64,000 nt of DNA from positions 1,798,001 through 1,862,000 of the forward strand of contig NZ_CP108568.1 in the NCBI RefSeq assembly GCF_036010485.1. Reading direction: 5' to 3'. A program made the translations under genes and the position numbers. The notes below the pieces were generated by a model, which was not told where the DNA came from, searched no databases, and saw only the letters and a list, made by a program, of their open reading frames with translations. This stretch comes from Streptomyces sp. NBC_01198. GTDB lineage: Bacteria; Actinomycetota; Actinomycetes; Streptomycetales; Streptomycetaceae. Shown here piece by piece: positions 17,218-25,888 of this stretch. Each line of letters starts with the position of its first letter. The stretch's first letter is position 1.

Positions 17218-17420
17218 GGCCCGCGCCCCTGGGCGGTTGACCTCCGCGGAGAGGGTGACCGTTTTTCAGGGGGCGCGAGAAACTGCGCGACCAGCCACGA
17301 CGGCGGGAAAGGTAGCGGCCACCGCAAGCGGCAACCCCTCAGGGGCGCGGGGAGCTGCACGACCAGAGCCCCCACGGCAGGAGAGACGGCGACGTCACAA
17401 CAAGTGGCACCCACCCCCGG
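17218..17420. repeat. Interspersed intergenic repeat, two inverted-type cores
   Basis: Reverse-oriented cores start at about 17,267 (GGGGGCGCGAGAAACTGCGC then ACCAGCCACGACGGCGGGA) and about 17,344 (GGGGCGCGGGGAGCTGCACG). A CGTTTTTC run stands just before the first, and a short forward CGCGCCCCTGGG lies at 17,222. The element fills the gap between two convergent gene ends and probably terminates transcription in both directions. Confidence 0.75.
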
Positions 17421-17434
17421 GCCGCGGGTCACCG

Positions 17435-18118
17435 CTATGGGCAGGCGGCCAGGTGGGCGCGGAGGACGGCCTCCGGGGAGGCACCCGCGGCGAGGGCGGC
17501 GAGGAGGGCCGCGTGTTGCGCCGCGTGGGCGAGGAGAGCGGGCCGCCGGGCCGGCCCAGGCCCGGCAGAAGGCCACTGAGCGCGGCGGTGCAGGTCGTCC
17601 GCGACAGCGACCATGTGGGGGTTCCCCGCAAGCCCGAGCAGCGCTCGGTGGAAGGCCCGGTCGGCCTCCGCGTATCCGGCCCGCTCCCCCGCCGCGGCAG
17701 CGGCAAGCGCGGCGTCCGCGAGCGGCCGCAGCTCCTCCCACCGCGAGGCCGGCACCGTACGGGCCAGTTCGAGCACCACCGGCACCTCCACCAGCATCCG
17801 CACCTCGGCGATCTGAGCGAGGTCGCGGTCGGTGCGGCAGACCACCCGGAAGCCCCGGTTCGGCAGCACCTCCACCGCGCCCTCCCTGGCCAGCAGCTGC
17901 ATCGCCTCGCGCACGGGCGTGGCGGACACGCCGTAGCGCGCGGCGAGTGCCGGTCCTGAGTGGACGGAGCCCGGGGGCAGTTCCCCGGCGAGCAGCGCGT
18001 CCCGCAGCTCGCCCAGGACCTGGTCGCGTACCGACAGCCGTTCCGGCATCCGGCGCGGCGCGGGCAGCGGCGCCCATCCGGGGTGCGCGGACGCGACGGG
18101 GTCCATCGGCTGCTGCAC
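17435..18118 (-). CDS. GntR family regulator, FCD (FadR) type
   Basis: This 227-residue protein has an N-terminal winged helix (RDQVLGELRDALLAGELPPG then GPALAARYGVSATPVREAMQ) followed by an all-helical FCD effector domain (DLAQIAEVRMLVEVPVVLEL ... EADRAFHRALLGLAGN). FCD domains bind carboxylic acids, often with a metal held by Asp and His; AFHRALL supplies one such His. The target genes are not evident. It is divergent from the ferric-reductase gene, but that gene has its own iron box. The C-terminus is rather short for the family. Confidence 0.88.
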   Translation of the reverse strand: MQQPMDPVASAHPGWAPLPAPRRMPERLSVRDQVLGELRDALLAGELPPGSVHSGPALAARYGVSATPVREAMQLLAREGAVEVLPNRGFRVVCRTDRDLAQIAEVRMLVEVPVVLELARTVPASRWEELRPLADAALAAAAAGERAGYAEADRAFHRALLGLAGNPHMVAVADDLHRRAQWPSAGPGPARRPALLAHAAQHAALLAALAAGASPEAVLRAHLAACP

Positions 18119-18207
18119 CTGCTCTCACCACGGTCGGAGGTCATTGCGGGCCGGCGATGTCACCCGCTCGGCGTACTGCGGTGAGCTTAGACCCCGCCGC
18201 CACCCGT

Positions 18208-18226
18208 TAAGGTAAGGCTTACCTCC
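18208..18226 (+). promoter_or_regulatory. Iron box (DmdR1/IdeR-type operator)
   Basis: TAAGGTAAGGCTTACCTCC matches the 19-bp actinobacterial iron box TTAGGTTAGGCTAACCTAA at 14 positions, including the central AGGC and flanking GGT/ACC. It is placed 37 bases before the FhuF-like gene. Confidence 0.8.
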
Positions 18227-18262
18227 CCCGGTGATCCCCGGCCCCGTCTGGACGGTTCCCGC

Positions 18263-19081
18263 ATGCCCGTGACCAGCCCCGCCTACGCACGCCTCGCGGC
18301 CGTCTACCCCGGCCTGCGGGTGACCGAGGGCGCGCCGCGGTCGGACGCGGGCTGGACCGCGTCCGCGGAGCTCGCGGCGGGCGGGGCGTTCCTCGACGCC
18401 TTCGCCGGGCGGGACGCCGAGCAGATCACCCGGGAGTACGGCCGCCCGCCGCGGCCCGACGTGGCGGCGGCGCTCGCGCTGCACCGCTACGCCTGGCCGG
18501 CCTGCCTGCTCTTCACGGTGCCGTGGTTCCTGCACCGCCGGGTGCCGCGGCTGCCGGTGGCGGACGTGTCCTTCCACCGCGCGTCCGGCCGGATGACCGT
18601 ACGCACCCGCTCCTTCGGCTGCCTGCCGGACGACCCGGCGGCCGTGCTGCCCGGCGCCCGGGTGCTGCCGACCGAGGCGGCGCTGCGCGACGAGCTGCGG
18701 TCGGCGCTGGCCGAGCATCTGACGCCGGTGCTCGACGCGTTCCGGCCCTTCCTGCGGCGCGGGCCGCGGGCCCTGTGGGGCATGGCGACCGACGAGATCG
18801 CCGAAGGCCTGTGGTACGTCGGGCGCCTGATGGGCCGTGAGGAGCGGGCGGTGGCCGACCTGAGCGCGCTGCTGCCCGGCGGCACCGTGCCGTACGCCGG
18901 CGGCGCCCAGTTCCGCGGCGCCGAGCGGGCCGGGGACCCGCGGGACGCACCAGAGAGCGGGTGCACGCGCGACCGGCTGACGTGCTGCCTGTTCTACACC
19001 GTCAGCCCCGACCGGACCTGTGCGTCCTGCCCGCGCGGGATCGAATCGGACCGAATCCGGCACCGCGCGTCGGTCGCCTGA
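18263..19081 (+). CDS. FhuF-like 2Fe-2S ferric-siderophore reductase
   Basis: This 272-residue protein ends in the FhuF cluster motif: Cys-Cys (RLTCCLFYT), then about ten residues later Cys-x2-Cys (CASCPRG). In E. coli FhuF these four cysteines hold a [2Fe-2S] cluster that reduces iron(III) in hydroxamate siderophores to release iron in the cytoplasm. The middle part (RYAWPACLLFTVPWFLHRR and ALWGMATDEIAEGLWYVGRL) fits the siderophore-recognition region. The iron box upstream predicts repression under iron sufficiency. No siderophore transporter is adjacent, so it probably serves a system elsewhere. Confidence 0.88.
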   Translation: MPVTSPAYARLAAVYPGLRVTEGAPRSDAGWTASAELAAGGAFLDAFAGRDAEQITREYGRPPRPDVAAALALHRYAWPACLLFTVPWFLHRRVPRLPVADVSFHRASGRMTVRTRSFGCLPDDPAAVLPGARVLPTEAALRDELRSALAEHLTPVLDAFRPFLRRGPRALWGMATDEIAEGLWYVGRLMGREERAVADLSALLPGGTVPYAGGAQFRGAERAGDPRDAPESGCTRDRLTCCLFYTVSPDRTCASCPRGIESDRIRHRASVA

Positions 19082-19258
19082 TCGATCACGCTACGCTTTC
19101 GCTCAACTCAGCTGTTCTGGCACGCGAGTTCGACCAACGTCCCCCGTGACGGGACTCTTGTGCCATAACGTCTGCACTCACCCGCGCTCTTCGCAAAGAT
19201 GTCGGTCGTAAGCCGTCCCGCGGCCCGAGCGCGACGGAAGCGACACTAGGAAACGCAC

Positions 19259-20335
19259 ATGAGAGACATTTCGCTGGACTGGGTGCTCTCGGGCATCGTC
19301 GGCCTGGTCGTGCTCGCGGCCTGTGCCGTCGTGTTCCGCAGCCGACGTACGCGCGCCACCGAGAGCGCGCCGGGCGACTCGTGGGAGCGCAGCGAGGAGC
19401 GCCGCCGCCGCAAGGAGGCGATCTACGGCAGCGCGTCGTACGTGCTGCTCTTCTGCTGTGCCGCGGTGGCCGCCGCACTGTCCTTCCACGGACTGGTCGG
19501 CTTCGGCCGGGAGAATCTGAACCTCACCGGCGGCTGGGAGTACCTGGTGCCGTTCGGCCTGGACGGGGCGGCGATGTTCTGCTCGGTGCTGGCGGTCCGG
19601 GAGGCCAGCCACGGTGACGCGGCGCTCGGTTCGCGCATGCTGGTGTGGCTGTTCGCGGGTGCGGCGGCGTGGTTCAACTGGGTGCACGCGCCGCGCGGGG
19701 TGGACCACGCGGGCGCGCCGCAGTTCTTCGCCGGCATGTCGCTGTCGGCCGCGGTGCTCTTCGACCGGGCGCTGAAGCAGACCCGCCGGGCGGCGCTGCG
19801 CGAGCAGGGCCTGGTGCCCCGCCCGCTGCCGCAGATCCGGATGGTGCGCTGGCTGCGGGCACCGCGGGAGACCTTCGCGGCCTGGTCGCTGATGCTGCTC
19901 GAAGGCGTGCGGTCGCTGGACGAGGCGGTCGAGGAGGTCCGCGAGGACAAGCGGCAGCGCGAGCACAACGAGCTGCGGCAGCGCGACCACGAGCGCCTGG
20001 AGCGGGCCAAGATCAAGGCACTGAACCGGCAGAACAGGCCCTGGCCGCGCGGCCCCAAGGGCGGCCGGCAGGTGGAGCTGCCCGCGTCCGGCGCGGCAGG
20101 CGGCGGTCAGGCCGTATCGGAGCCTGCCATAGGTGCCGGCGCGGACCTCCCGTCGGCGGAGCTGCCGGTACGCTCCCGGCCCGCTCTGCAGCCGGCGCGC
20201 GACGAGGCGGCGGAGCCCGCGACGGCTGCGACGGCCTTCACCATCGACCTGACGGCCGAGGACGACACCATGACGCTGCCCAGGCTCGACTCGCTGGAGC
20301 GCAAACTGGAGGAGATGGAGCGGCAGTTCGGCTGA
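19259..20335 (+). CDS. DUF2637 membrane protein
   Basis: This 358-residue protein has five hydrophobic segments in its first half (WVLSGIVGLVVLAACAVVF, YVLLFCCAAVAAALSF, YLVPFGLDGAAMFCSVLAVR, MLVWLFAGAAAWFNW and FFAGMSLSAAVLF). A long charged helix rich in Arg, Glu and Gln follows (about 220-260, EEVREDKRQREHNELRQR), then a disordered tail ending in a short coiled coil (LDSLERKLEEMERQFG). DUF2637 proteins are common in streptomycetes and also occur near plasmid-transfer genes; their function is unknown. AGGAAA precedes the ATG. The 178-base gap upstream holds no other gene. Confidence 0.85.
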   Translation: MRDISLDWVLSGIVGLVVLAACAVVFRSRRTRATESAPGDSWERSEERRRRKEAIYGSASYVLLFCCAAVAAALSFHGLVGFGRENLNLTGGWEYLVPFGLDGAAMFCSVLAVREASHGDAALGSRMLVWLFAGAAAWFNWVHAPRGVDHAGAPQFFAGMSLSAAVLFDRALKQTRRAALREQGLVPRPLPQIRMVRWLRAPRETFAAWSLMLLEGVRSLDEAVEEVREDKRQREHNELRQRDHERLERAKIKALNRQNRPWPRGPKGGRQVELPASGAAGGGQAVSEPAIGAGADLPSAELPVRSRPALQPARDEAAEPATAATAFTIDLTAEDDTMTLPRLDSLERKLEEMERQFG

Positions 20336-20361
20336 CCACCGCTTCCGGTCAGGGCTGCGCG

Positions 20362-20397
20362 GAGCCGCGTACGGGCAGGGTCGCCCGTACGCGGCTC
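20362..20397. terminator. Bidirectional hairpin terminator
   Basis: A 15-bp perfect stem (20362-20376 with 20383-20397, arm GAGCCGCGTACGGGC) with a 6-base loop lies between the convergent DUF2637 and HATPase genes. Confidence 0.85.
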
Positions 20398-20460
20398 GCT
20401 GCGTCTCGGCGGTGCCGACCGCCGCCGGCAGTGGCGCGGTCGCGGCCGCGCAGGTGCGGT

Positions 20461-20928
20461 TCAGGCGGCTGCGGAGCCCAGTTCGAACCAGACGGTCTTG
20501 CCCGCACCGCTCGCCTGGATGCCCCAGGTGTCGGCGAGTGCCTCGACGAGCAGCAGTCCGCGGCCCGAGGTGGCGTCGTCGGCGGGGCGTACCCCGCCGG
20601 GCGGGCGCCGCGGTGGGCGCCTGCCGAGCGAGTCGTGCACCTCGACCCGCAGCCGCTTCGCGGGTCCCGGCGAGAGGGTCGCGGTGAGGACGGCGCCGCC
20701 GCCGGTGTGCTGGAGCGCGTTGGTGACGATCTCGGTGGCGAGCAGTTCGGCGGTGTCGGCGAGCGCCGGCACACCCCAGAGCCGCAACTGGTCCCGAAGG
20801 CGTCTGCGGGTGTCGGCGACAGCGCGCAGATCGGCGCGCCGCACCGCGTACCGTAAGTGATTCCCCGTGCTGTCCGTGGGCTCCCCCGATCTGGTCCGGA
20901 CCGATTCCCCGTCGTAAGGCATGCCCAT
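20461..20928 (-). CDS. HATPase_c regulatory protein (RsbW/SpoIIAB-like), contains a TTA codon
   Basis: This 155-residue single-domain GHKL ATPase has an N-box (ELLATEIVTNALQHTG), a G1 box (VEVHDSLGR) and a G2 box (SGRGLLLVEALADTWGI). In streptomycetes such proteins act as anti-sigma factors or kinases of anti-sigma-factor antagonists. Codon 25 is TTA (complement of 20854-20856; NHLRY), so translation should need the bldA tRNA, which is active late in development. ATG 20928 or 20922 is chosen; the frame can be extended to ATG 21093, but that leader is full of rare codons, including a second TTA, and looks non-coding. Confidence 0.85.
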   Translation of the reverse strand: MGMPYDGESVRTRSGEPTDSTGNHLRYAVRRADLRAVADTRRRLRDQLRLWGVPALADTAELLATEIVTNALQHTGGGAVLTATLSPGPAKRLRVEVHDSLGRRPPRRPPGGVRPADDATSGRGLLLVEALADTWGIQASGAGKTVWFELGSAAA

Positions 20929-21157
20929 CGGTGCGCGGTCCAGTCCTTCGCCCGGTCCCGGCCGCCGCGGAGAGGCTGCGCCGCCGAACGGGAGCGAACT
21001 GCCGCTCGACAGTTGGGCGTTGAGAGGTCCGATGTATAACGTCGCGAAGCCTTGACAGAGCCCTCCCCTGCCGCCACTGTGTGGCCCATTCATCCCCCTG
21101 TGTTTCTCGGATGTTGCGCCTGTGCCACAAGTCCTGTTGCCTCGGGAGGAACCACCC

Positions 21158-24022
21158 GTGAACCGAAAGCCCCACACTTTCGGCCGACGCCGAATGATCC
21201 GACCATCCGCCCTGGGAGTGACCGCGCTGCTCGCGGCCGGTCTCCTCGTACCCGCCGTCGCGCCGACCGCCACCGCGGCGACCCCGACCACGGCGTGGCA
21301 GAACGGCAGTTACCACGTCGACACCCCCAACGTGGTCCGCCGTTCCGACATCGTGCTCGGGTCGCCCAACAGCCAGGCCGCCCAGTCGCTGCCGCTCGGC
21401 AACGGCTCGCTCGGGGTGGCCGCCTGGGCCGCCGGCGGCTTCACCGCACAGCTCAACCGGTCCGACACCCTGCCGGGCCGCAAGTCGCCGGGCCAGGTGC
21501 AGATTCCGGGCCTGTCCCGGCTCACCGGCGCCTCGGACTTCAAGGGCACCCTGGACCTCTACACCGGGGTGCTCACCGAGACCGGCGGCGGCATGTCGGC
21601 CAAGGCGTGGGTGTCGGCCACCAAGGACGAGCTGGTCGTCGACGTCACCGGCGCCGACCCCAACACGGCCCAGTCCGCGACGGTCAGCCTGTGGTCGGGC
21701 CGCAACCCGCAGGCCGCCGCCTCGGGTTCGATCGGCACGCTCGCCGAGACCTGGGTGGACAACCAGGAGGCCGGCAGCTCGGGCCGCACCTTCGGCTCGC
21801 TCGCGGCGCTGTCCGCCGGCGGCCGCAACGTCTCCGCCCAGGTGGTCAACAGCACCCAGGTGAAGGTCAACTTCACCCCGAACACCGACGGCTCCTACCG
21901 GGTGATCGTCGGCGCACCGACCTGGACCGGCGGCAACGCCGGCAGCACCGCGTCCAGCCTGCTCGGCTCGGACGCGACCGTGGCGGAGTCCTCGCTGCTG
22001 GGCTCCCAGCAGTCCTGGTGGTCCAACTACTGGGCGAACACCGGCCTCCTGGAGGCCAACTCCTCCGACGGCCAGGCGCAGTACATGGAGACGCTGCGCA
22101 CCATCTACCTGTTCATGGAGGCCGCCTCGATGCGCGGCACCATCCCGGGCAGCCAGGCCGGCGTCGCCGACATGTTCAACTTCGGCCAGGACCACCAGAA
22201 CTGGACGCCGTCCGCGACCTGGCTGTGGAATCTGCGCACCCAGATCTCGGCGAACATGTCGTCGGGCAACTTCGCGCTCAACATCCCGATCTTCAACCTC
22301 TACCAGAACAACCTGGCGGCCATCGAGACCTGGACCAAGCAGCAGATGGGCGGCCTGCCGGGCGCCTGCGTGCCCGAGGTGATGCGTTTCAACGGCAACG
22401 GCGGCGACCCCAACCCGGGCGCCAACGCGGCCTGCAGCCAGCCGGGCAGCCCCAACTGGAACGCGCTGGACATCACCTCCGGCGCGGAGATCAGCCTCTA
22501 CGTGTGGCAGCAGTACCAGGACACCGGTGACCTGAACTTCCTGCGCACGTACTACCCGCTGATGAAGGAGTCCGCGGTCTTCCTGCTCGCCTACCAGAAG
22601 GTCGGCTCCGACGGGAAGCTGCACGCGGTCGCCAACGCGCACGAGACGCAGTGGGCGGTGCAGGACCCGACCACGGACCTCGCGGCCGACGCGGCGCTCT
22701 TCCCCGCGGTGATCAAGGCGGCCCAGCTGCTGAACACCGGTGACAGCTCGCTGATCTCGCAGCTGACCACCGCCCAGGGCCAGATACCGCCGTGGGCGCG
22801 TACCGACTACGGCCGCACCCAGGTGCTGCCTCCGTCGGCGGACTCGTCGAACAACGACATCATCGCCTACTCCTACCAGCCGACCGCGCAGATCAGGAAC
22901 AGCGAGAACATCGACCTGGAGCCGGTCTGGCCGTACAACCTGATCACCGACGACCCGGGGTCGCTCAAGGACCTGGCCGTCCGCTCGTACAACCACCGGG
23001 CGGTGACCGGCGGCAACGACTGGAGCATGGACGCGATCGACGCGGCCAGGCTGGGCCTGGCCAGCGAGGTCGCGGCCAGGCTGGTGTCCATCACCCAGAG
23101 CCACCAGGTCTACATCAACGGCCTGGCCGACCTCGGCAACAGCGTCGGCACCCAGGGCTACATCGAGCAGATGTCCGGCGTCGCCACGGCGCTGAACGAG
23201 GCCCTGGTGCAGGACTACGACGGGCTGCTGCGGATCGCGCCGGCCTGGCCGTCCGGCTGGGACGTCAGCGGCACGGTCTCGGTGCAGGGCAACACCAAGG
23301 TCGATGTGCAGGTGCAGGGCGGCACCCCGGTCACGGTCGCCATCCAGGCCGGGTCGTCGCAGACCATGCGCGTGCGCAACCCCTGGCCCGGTCAGCAGAT
23401 CCAGGTCGTGAACGGCTCGTCGGGCGCGGTCGTGGTGGCCTCCACCACCGCGGGCACCATCAACGTCCCGGTCTCCTCCGGGCAGTCCTACCTGGTGCAG
23501 CGGACCGCCTCGCCGACCACCTCGCTGCCCTACGCGCAGGTCGGCGGCTCGCCGGCGACCGCCGCCCGGCACCTGGGCAACGTCCAGATCGGACTTGACG
23601 GCGGCGGCAGCACCAACCCCGGCAGCGGCACCGTGATCTCGCTGCGGGCGCACGCCAACGGCGACTACGTGACCGCGGACAACGCGGGCGCGGCACCGCT
23701 GATCGCCAACCGCACCTCGATCGGGCCCTGGGAGCAGTTCGACGAGATCGACCAGGGCGGCGGCTACATCGCGCTGCTCGCGCACGCCAACAACAAGTAC
23801 GTCACCGCCGACAACGCCGGTGCCGCGCCACTGCTGGCCAAGGTCGACGCGGTCGGCACCTGGGAGCAGTTCCAGCTGGTCCGCAACGGCGACGGCAGCG
23901 TCAGCCTCAGGGCGCGGATCAACAGCAACTACGTGACCGCGGAGAACGCCGGCGCCTCCGCGCTGATCGCCAACCGCACCTCGGTCGGACCCTGGGAGGA
24001 GTTCGACCTGATCAGCAGCTGA
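21158..24022 (+). CDS. Secreted GH95-like alpha-L-fucosidase-type enzyme with fascin-like C-terminal repeats
   Basis: This 954-residue protein starts at GTG after GGGAGGAAC. A signal peptide ends near ATAATP (about 40 residues). The N-terminal beta domain carries SLPLGNGSLGVAAWAAGG, as in GH95 enzymes, and is followed by an (alpha/alpha)6-barrel region (MFNFGQDHQNWTPSATWLWN, NDWSMDAIDAARLGLASE) and a C-terminal beta domain. GH95 members hydrolyse alpha-L-fucosides or galactosides. The final ~140 residues are three similar beta-trefoil/fascin-like repeats (RAHANGDYVTADNAGAAPLI, then AHANNKYVTADNAGAAPLLA, then INSNYVTAENAGASALIA), likely sugar binding. The family call is good at fold level and less sure for substrate. 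It is a single-gene unit with a terminator at its end. Confidence 0.78.
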   Translation: MNRKPHTFGRRRMIRPSALGVTALLAAGLLVPAVAPTATAATPTTAWQNGSYHVDTPNVVRRSDIVLGSPNSQAAQSLPLGNGSLGVAAWAAGGFTAQLNRSDTLPGRKSPGQVQIPGLSRLTGASDFKGTLDLYTGVLTETGGGMSAKAWVSATKDELVVDVTGADPNTAQSATVSLWSGRNPQAAASGSIGTLAETWVDNQEAGSSGRTFGSLAALSAGGRNVSAQVVNSTQVKVNFTPNTDGSYRVIVGAPTWTGGNAGSTASSLLGSDATVAESSLLGSQQSWWSNYWANTGLLEANSSDGQAQYMETLRTIYLFMEAASMRGTIPGSQAGVADMFNFGQDHQNWTPSATWLWNLRTQISANMSSGNFALNIPIFNLYQNNLAAIETWTKQQMGGLPGACVPEVMRFNGNGGDPNPGANAACSQPGSPNWNALDITSGAEISLYVWQQYQDTGDLNFLRTYYPLMKESAVFLLAYQKVGSDGKLHAVANAHETQWAVQDPTTDLAADAALFPAVIKAAQLLNTGDSSLISQLTTAQGQIPPWARTDYGRTQVLPPSADSSNNDIIAYSYQPTAQIRNSENIDLEPVWPYNLITDDPGSLKDLAVRSYNHRAVTGGNDWSMDAIDAARLGLASEVAARLVSITQSHQVYINGLADLGNSVGTQGYIEQMSGVATALNEALVQDYDGLLRIAPAWPSGWDVSGTVSVQGNTKVDVQVQGGTPVTVAIQAGSSQTMRVRNPWPGQQIQVVNGSSGAVVVASTTAGTINVPVSSGQSYLVQRTASPTTSLPYAQVGGSPATAARHLGNVQIGLDGGGSTNPGSGTVISLRAHANGDYVTADNAGAAPLIANRTSIGPWEQFDEIDQGGGYIALLAHANNKYVTADNAGAAPLLAKVDAVGTWEQFQLVRNGDGSVSLRARINSNYVTAENAGASALIANRTSVGPWEEFDLISS

Positions 24023-24065
24023 CCAGCAACTGACCGGCAGCAGACCTCCGAAGAGACGTACGTCA

Positions 24066-24103
24066 CGTGCCGCGCCCGGATACGACCCTACGGGCGCGGC
24101 ACG
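24066..24103. terminator. Bidirectional hairpin terminator
   Basis: A 13-bp perfect stem (24066-24078 with 24091-24103, CGTGCCGCGCCCG) with a 12-base loop overlaps the stop of poxB and serves both convergent genes. Confidence 0.85.
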
Positions 24104-25830
24104 TTGCGCAGGTTGGCGCGGGCCATCTGCACCATCTTGCCGACGCCGCCGTCCAGCACCACCTTGCCGACCGACAGCGCGAAACCGCCGATCTGCTCGC
24201 CGGTGATCTTCGGCGGGAGGGACAGCGCGTGCGGGTCGGTGACCACGTCCACCAGCGCGGGGCCCTTGTGCCGGAAGGCGTCCTTGAGCGCGGAGCGCAG
24301 CTCCTTGGGCTTCTCCACCCGCACCCCGTAGGCGCCCGCGGCGCGGGCCACCGCCGCGAAGTCCGGGTTGTGGTTGGTGGTGCCGTAGGCGGGCAGCCCC
24401 TCGACCATCATCTCCAGCTCGACCATGCCGAGCGAGGAGTTGTTGAACAGCACCACCTTCACTGGCAGGTCGTACTGCACCAGCGTGAGGAAGTCGCCCA
24501 TGAGCATGGCGAATCCGCCGTCGCCCGACATCGACACCACCTGCCGGCGCCGGTCGAGGAACTGCGCGCCGATCGCCTGCGGGAGCGCGTTGGCCATCGA
24601 GCCGTGGGAGAAGGAACCGATCACCCGGCGCTTGCCGTTGGGCGTCAGGTAGCGGGCCGCCCACACGTTGCACATCCCGGTGTCGACGGTGAAGACCGCG
24701 TCGTCAGCGGCTTCCTCGTCCAGGACCGAGGCCACGTACTCCGGGTGGATCGGCAGGTGCTTGCCGACGTTGCGGGTGTAGGCCTTGACCACGCCCTCCA
24801 GCGCGTCACTGTGCTTCTTCAGCATCCGGTCGAGGAAGCGCCGGTCGGTCTTCTCCCGCACCCGCGGGGCCAGGCAGCGCAGCGTCTCGCCCACGTCGCC
24901 CCACACCGCGAGGTCCAGCTTCGAGCGCCGGCCCAGGTGTTCCGGCCGCACGTCGACCTGGACGATGGTCACGTCGTCGGGCAGGAAGGCGTTGTAGGGG
25001 AAGTCGGTGCCGAGCAGCAGCAGCAGGTCGCACTCGTGCATCGCCTCGTACGCGGCCCCGTAGCCGAGCAGTCCGCTCATGCCGACGTCGTAGGGGTTGT
25101 CGAACTGGATCCACTCCTTGCCCCGCAGGGCGTGCCCCACCGGGGACTTGACCCGTTCCGCGAAGGCCATCACCTCGTCGTGCGCACCGGCCGTGCCGCT
25201 GCCGCAGAAGAGGGTGACCCGGTCGGCGCTGTCCACCATCCGGGCCAGCTCGTCGATCTCCGTGTCGCCGGGGCGGACCGTCGGGCGCCGGGTGACCAGC
25301 GCGTGCTCGATGCTGCGCTGCGGCGCCGGGTGCGCGGCGATGTCGCCCGGCAGGCTGATCACCGACACCCCGCCGCGGCCCACCGCGTGCTGGATCGCGG
25401 TCTGCAGCACCCGCGGCATCTGCTGGGCGTTGGAGATCAGCTCGCTGTAGTGGCTGCACTCGGCGAACAGCCGGTCAGGGTGCGTCTCCTGGAAGTAGCT
25501 GGTGCCGATCTCGCTGCTGGGGATGTGCGAGGCGAGCGCGAGCACCGGGGCCATCGAGCGGTGCGCGTCGAAAAGGCCGTTGATCAGGTGCAGGTTGCCC
25601 GGCCCGCAGGAACCGGCGCAGGCGGCGAGCCGCCCGGTCAGCTGCGCCTCGGCGCCCGCGGCGAAGGCCGCCGTCTCCTCGTGCCTGACGTGCACCCACT
25701 CGATGGAGTGGCTGCGGCGGACGGCGTCCACCACCGGGTTCAGGCTGTCGCCCACCACCCCGTAGAGCCGCTGCACGCCCGCGCGCACCAGGATGTCGAT
25801 GAACTGCTCGGCCACGGTCTGCTTCGCCAT
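24088..25830 (-). CDS. poxB: Pyruvate oxidase / pyruvate dehydrogenase (quinone), ThDP-dependent
   Basis: This is a 580-residue three-domain thiamine-diphosphate enzyme. The N-terminal Pyr domain has the activating glutamate in HVRHEETAAFAAG. The central FAD-type domain follows (VTLFCGSGTAGAH, LLLLLGTDFPYNAFLPDD). The C-terminal PP domain has the ThDP/Mg motif SGDGGFAMLMGD ending at LFNNSSLG. PoxB turns pyruvate into acetate and CO2 and passes electrons to membrane quinones. The C-terminus is arginine-rich and lacks an obvious amphipathic lipid-binding helix like that of E. coli PoxB. It is monocistronic, with MAKQTVAEQF at the start. Confidence 0.9.
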   Translation of the reverse strand: MAKQTVAEQFIDILVRAGVQRLYGVVGDSLNPVVDAVRRSHSIEWVHVRHEETAAFAAGAEAQLTGRLAACAGSCGPGNLHLINGLFDAHRSMAPVLALASHIPSSEIGTSYFQETHPDRLFAECSHYSELISNAQQMPRVLQTAIQHAVGRGGVSVISLPGDIAAHPAPQRSIEHALVTRRPTVRPGDTEIDELARMVDSADRVTLFCGSGTAGAHDEVMAFAERVKSPVGHALRGKEWIQFDNPYDVGMSGLLGYGAAYEAMHECDLLLLLGTDFPYNAFLPDDVTIVQVDVRPEHLGRRSKLDLAVWGDVGETLRCLAPRVREKTDRRFLDRMLKKHSDALEGVVKAYTRNVGKHLPIHPEYVASVLDEEAADDAVFTVDTGMCNVWAARYLTPNGKRRVIGSFSHGSMANALPQAIGAQFLDRRRQVVSMSGDGGFAMLMGDFLTLVQYDLPVKVVLFNNSSLGMVELEMMVEGLPAYGTTNHNPDFAAVARAAGAYGVRVEKPKELRSALKDAFRHKGPALVDVVTDPHALSLPPKITGEQIGGFALSVGKVVLDGGVGKMVQMARANLRNVPRP

Positions 25831-25888
25831 GTACCCATCTCGCCACGGTCACCGTGCGGGCGCATCCGCGCGAACCGCCGCCCGGCGG

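Noticed and set aside
20929..21093. N-terminal extension of the HATPase protein to ATG 21093
   Set aside because: The extension uses many rare codons (AAT, CCA, AGT, TGT, TTA) and has no homologous look. It is more likely leader and promoter.
19178..24673. 1831-codon minus-strand frame opposite DUF2637 and the GH95-like gene
   Set aside because: The composition is Arg/Gly/Pro-rich without any family motif, and the plus-strand genes have clear domains, starts and signal peptides.
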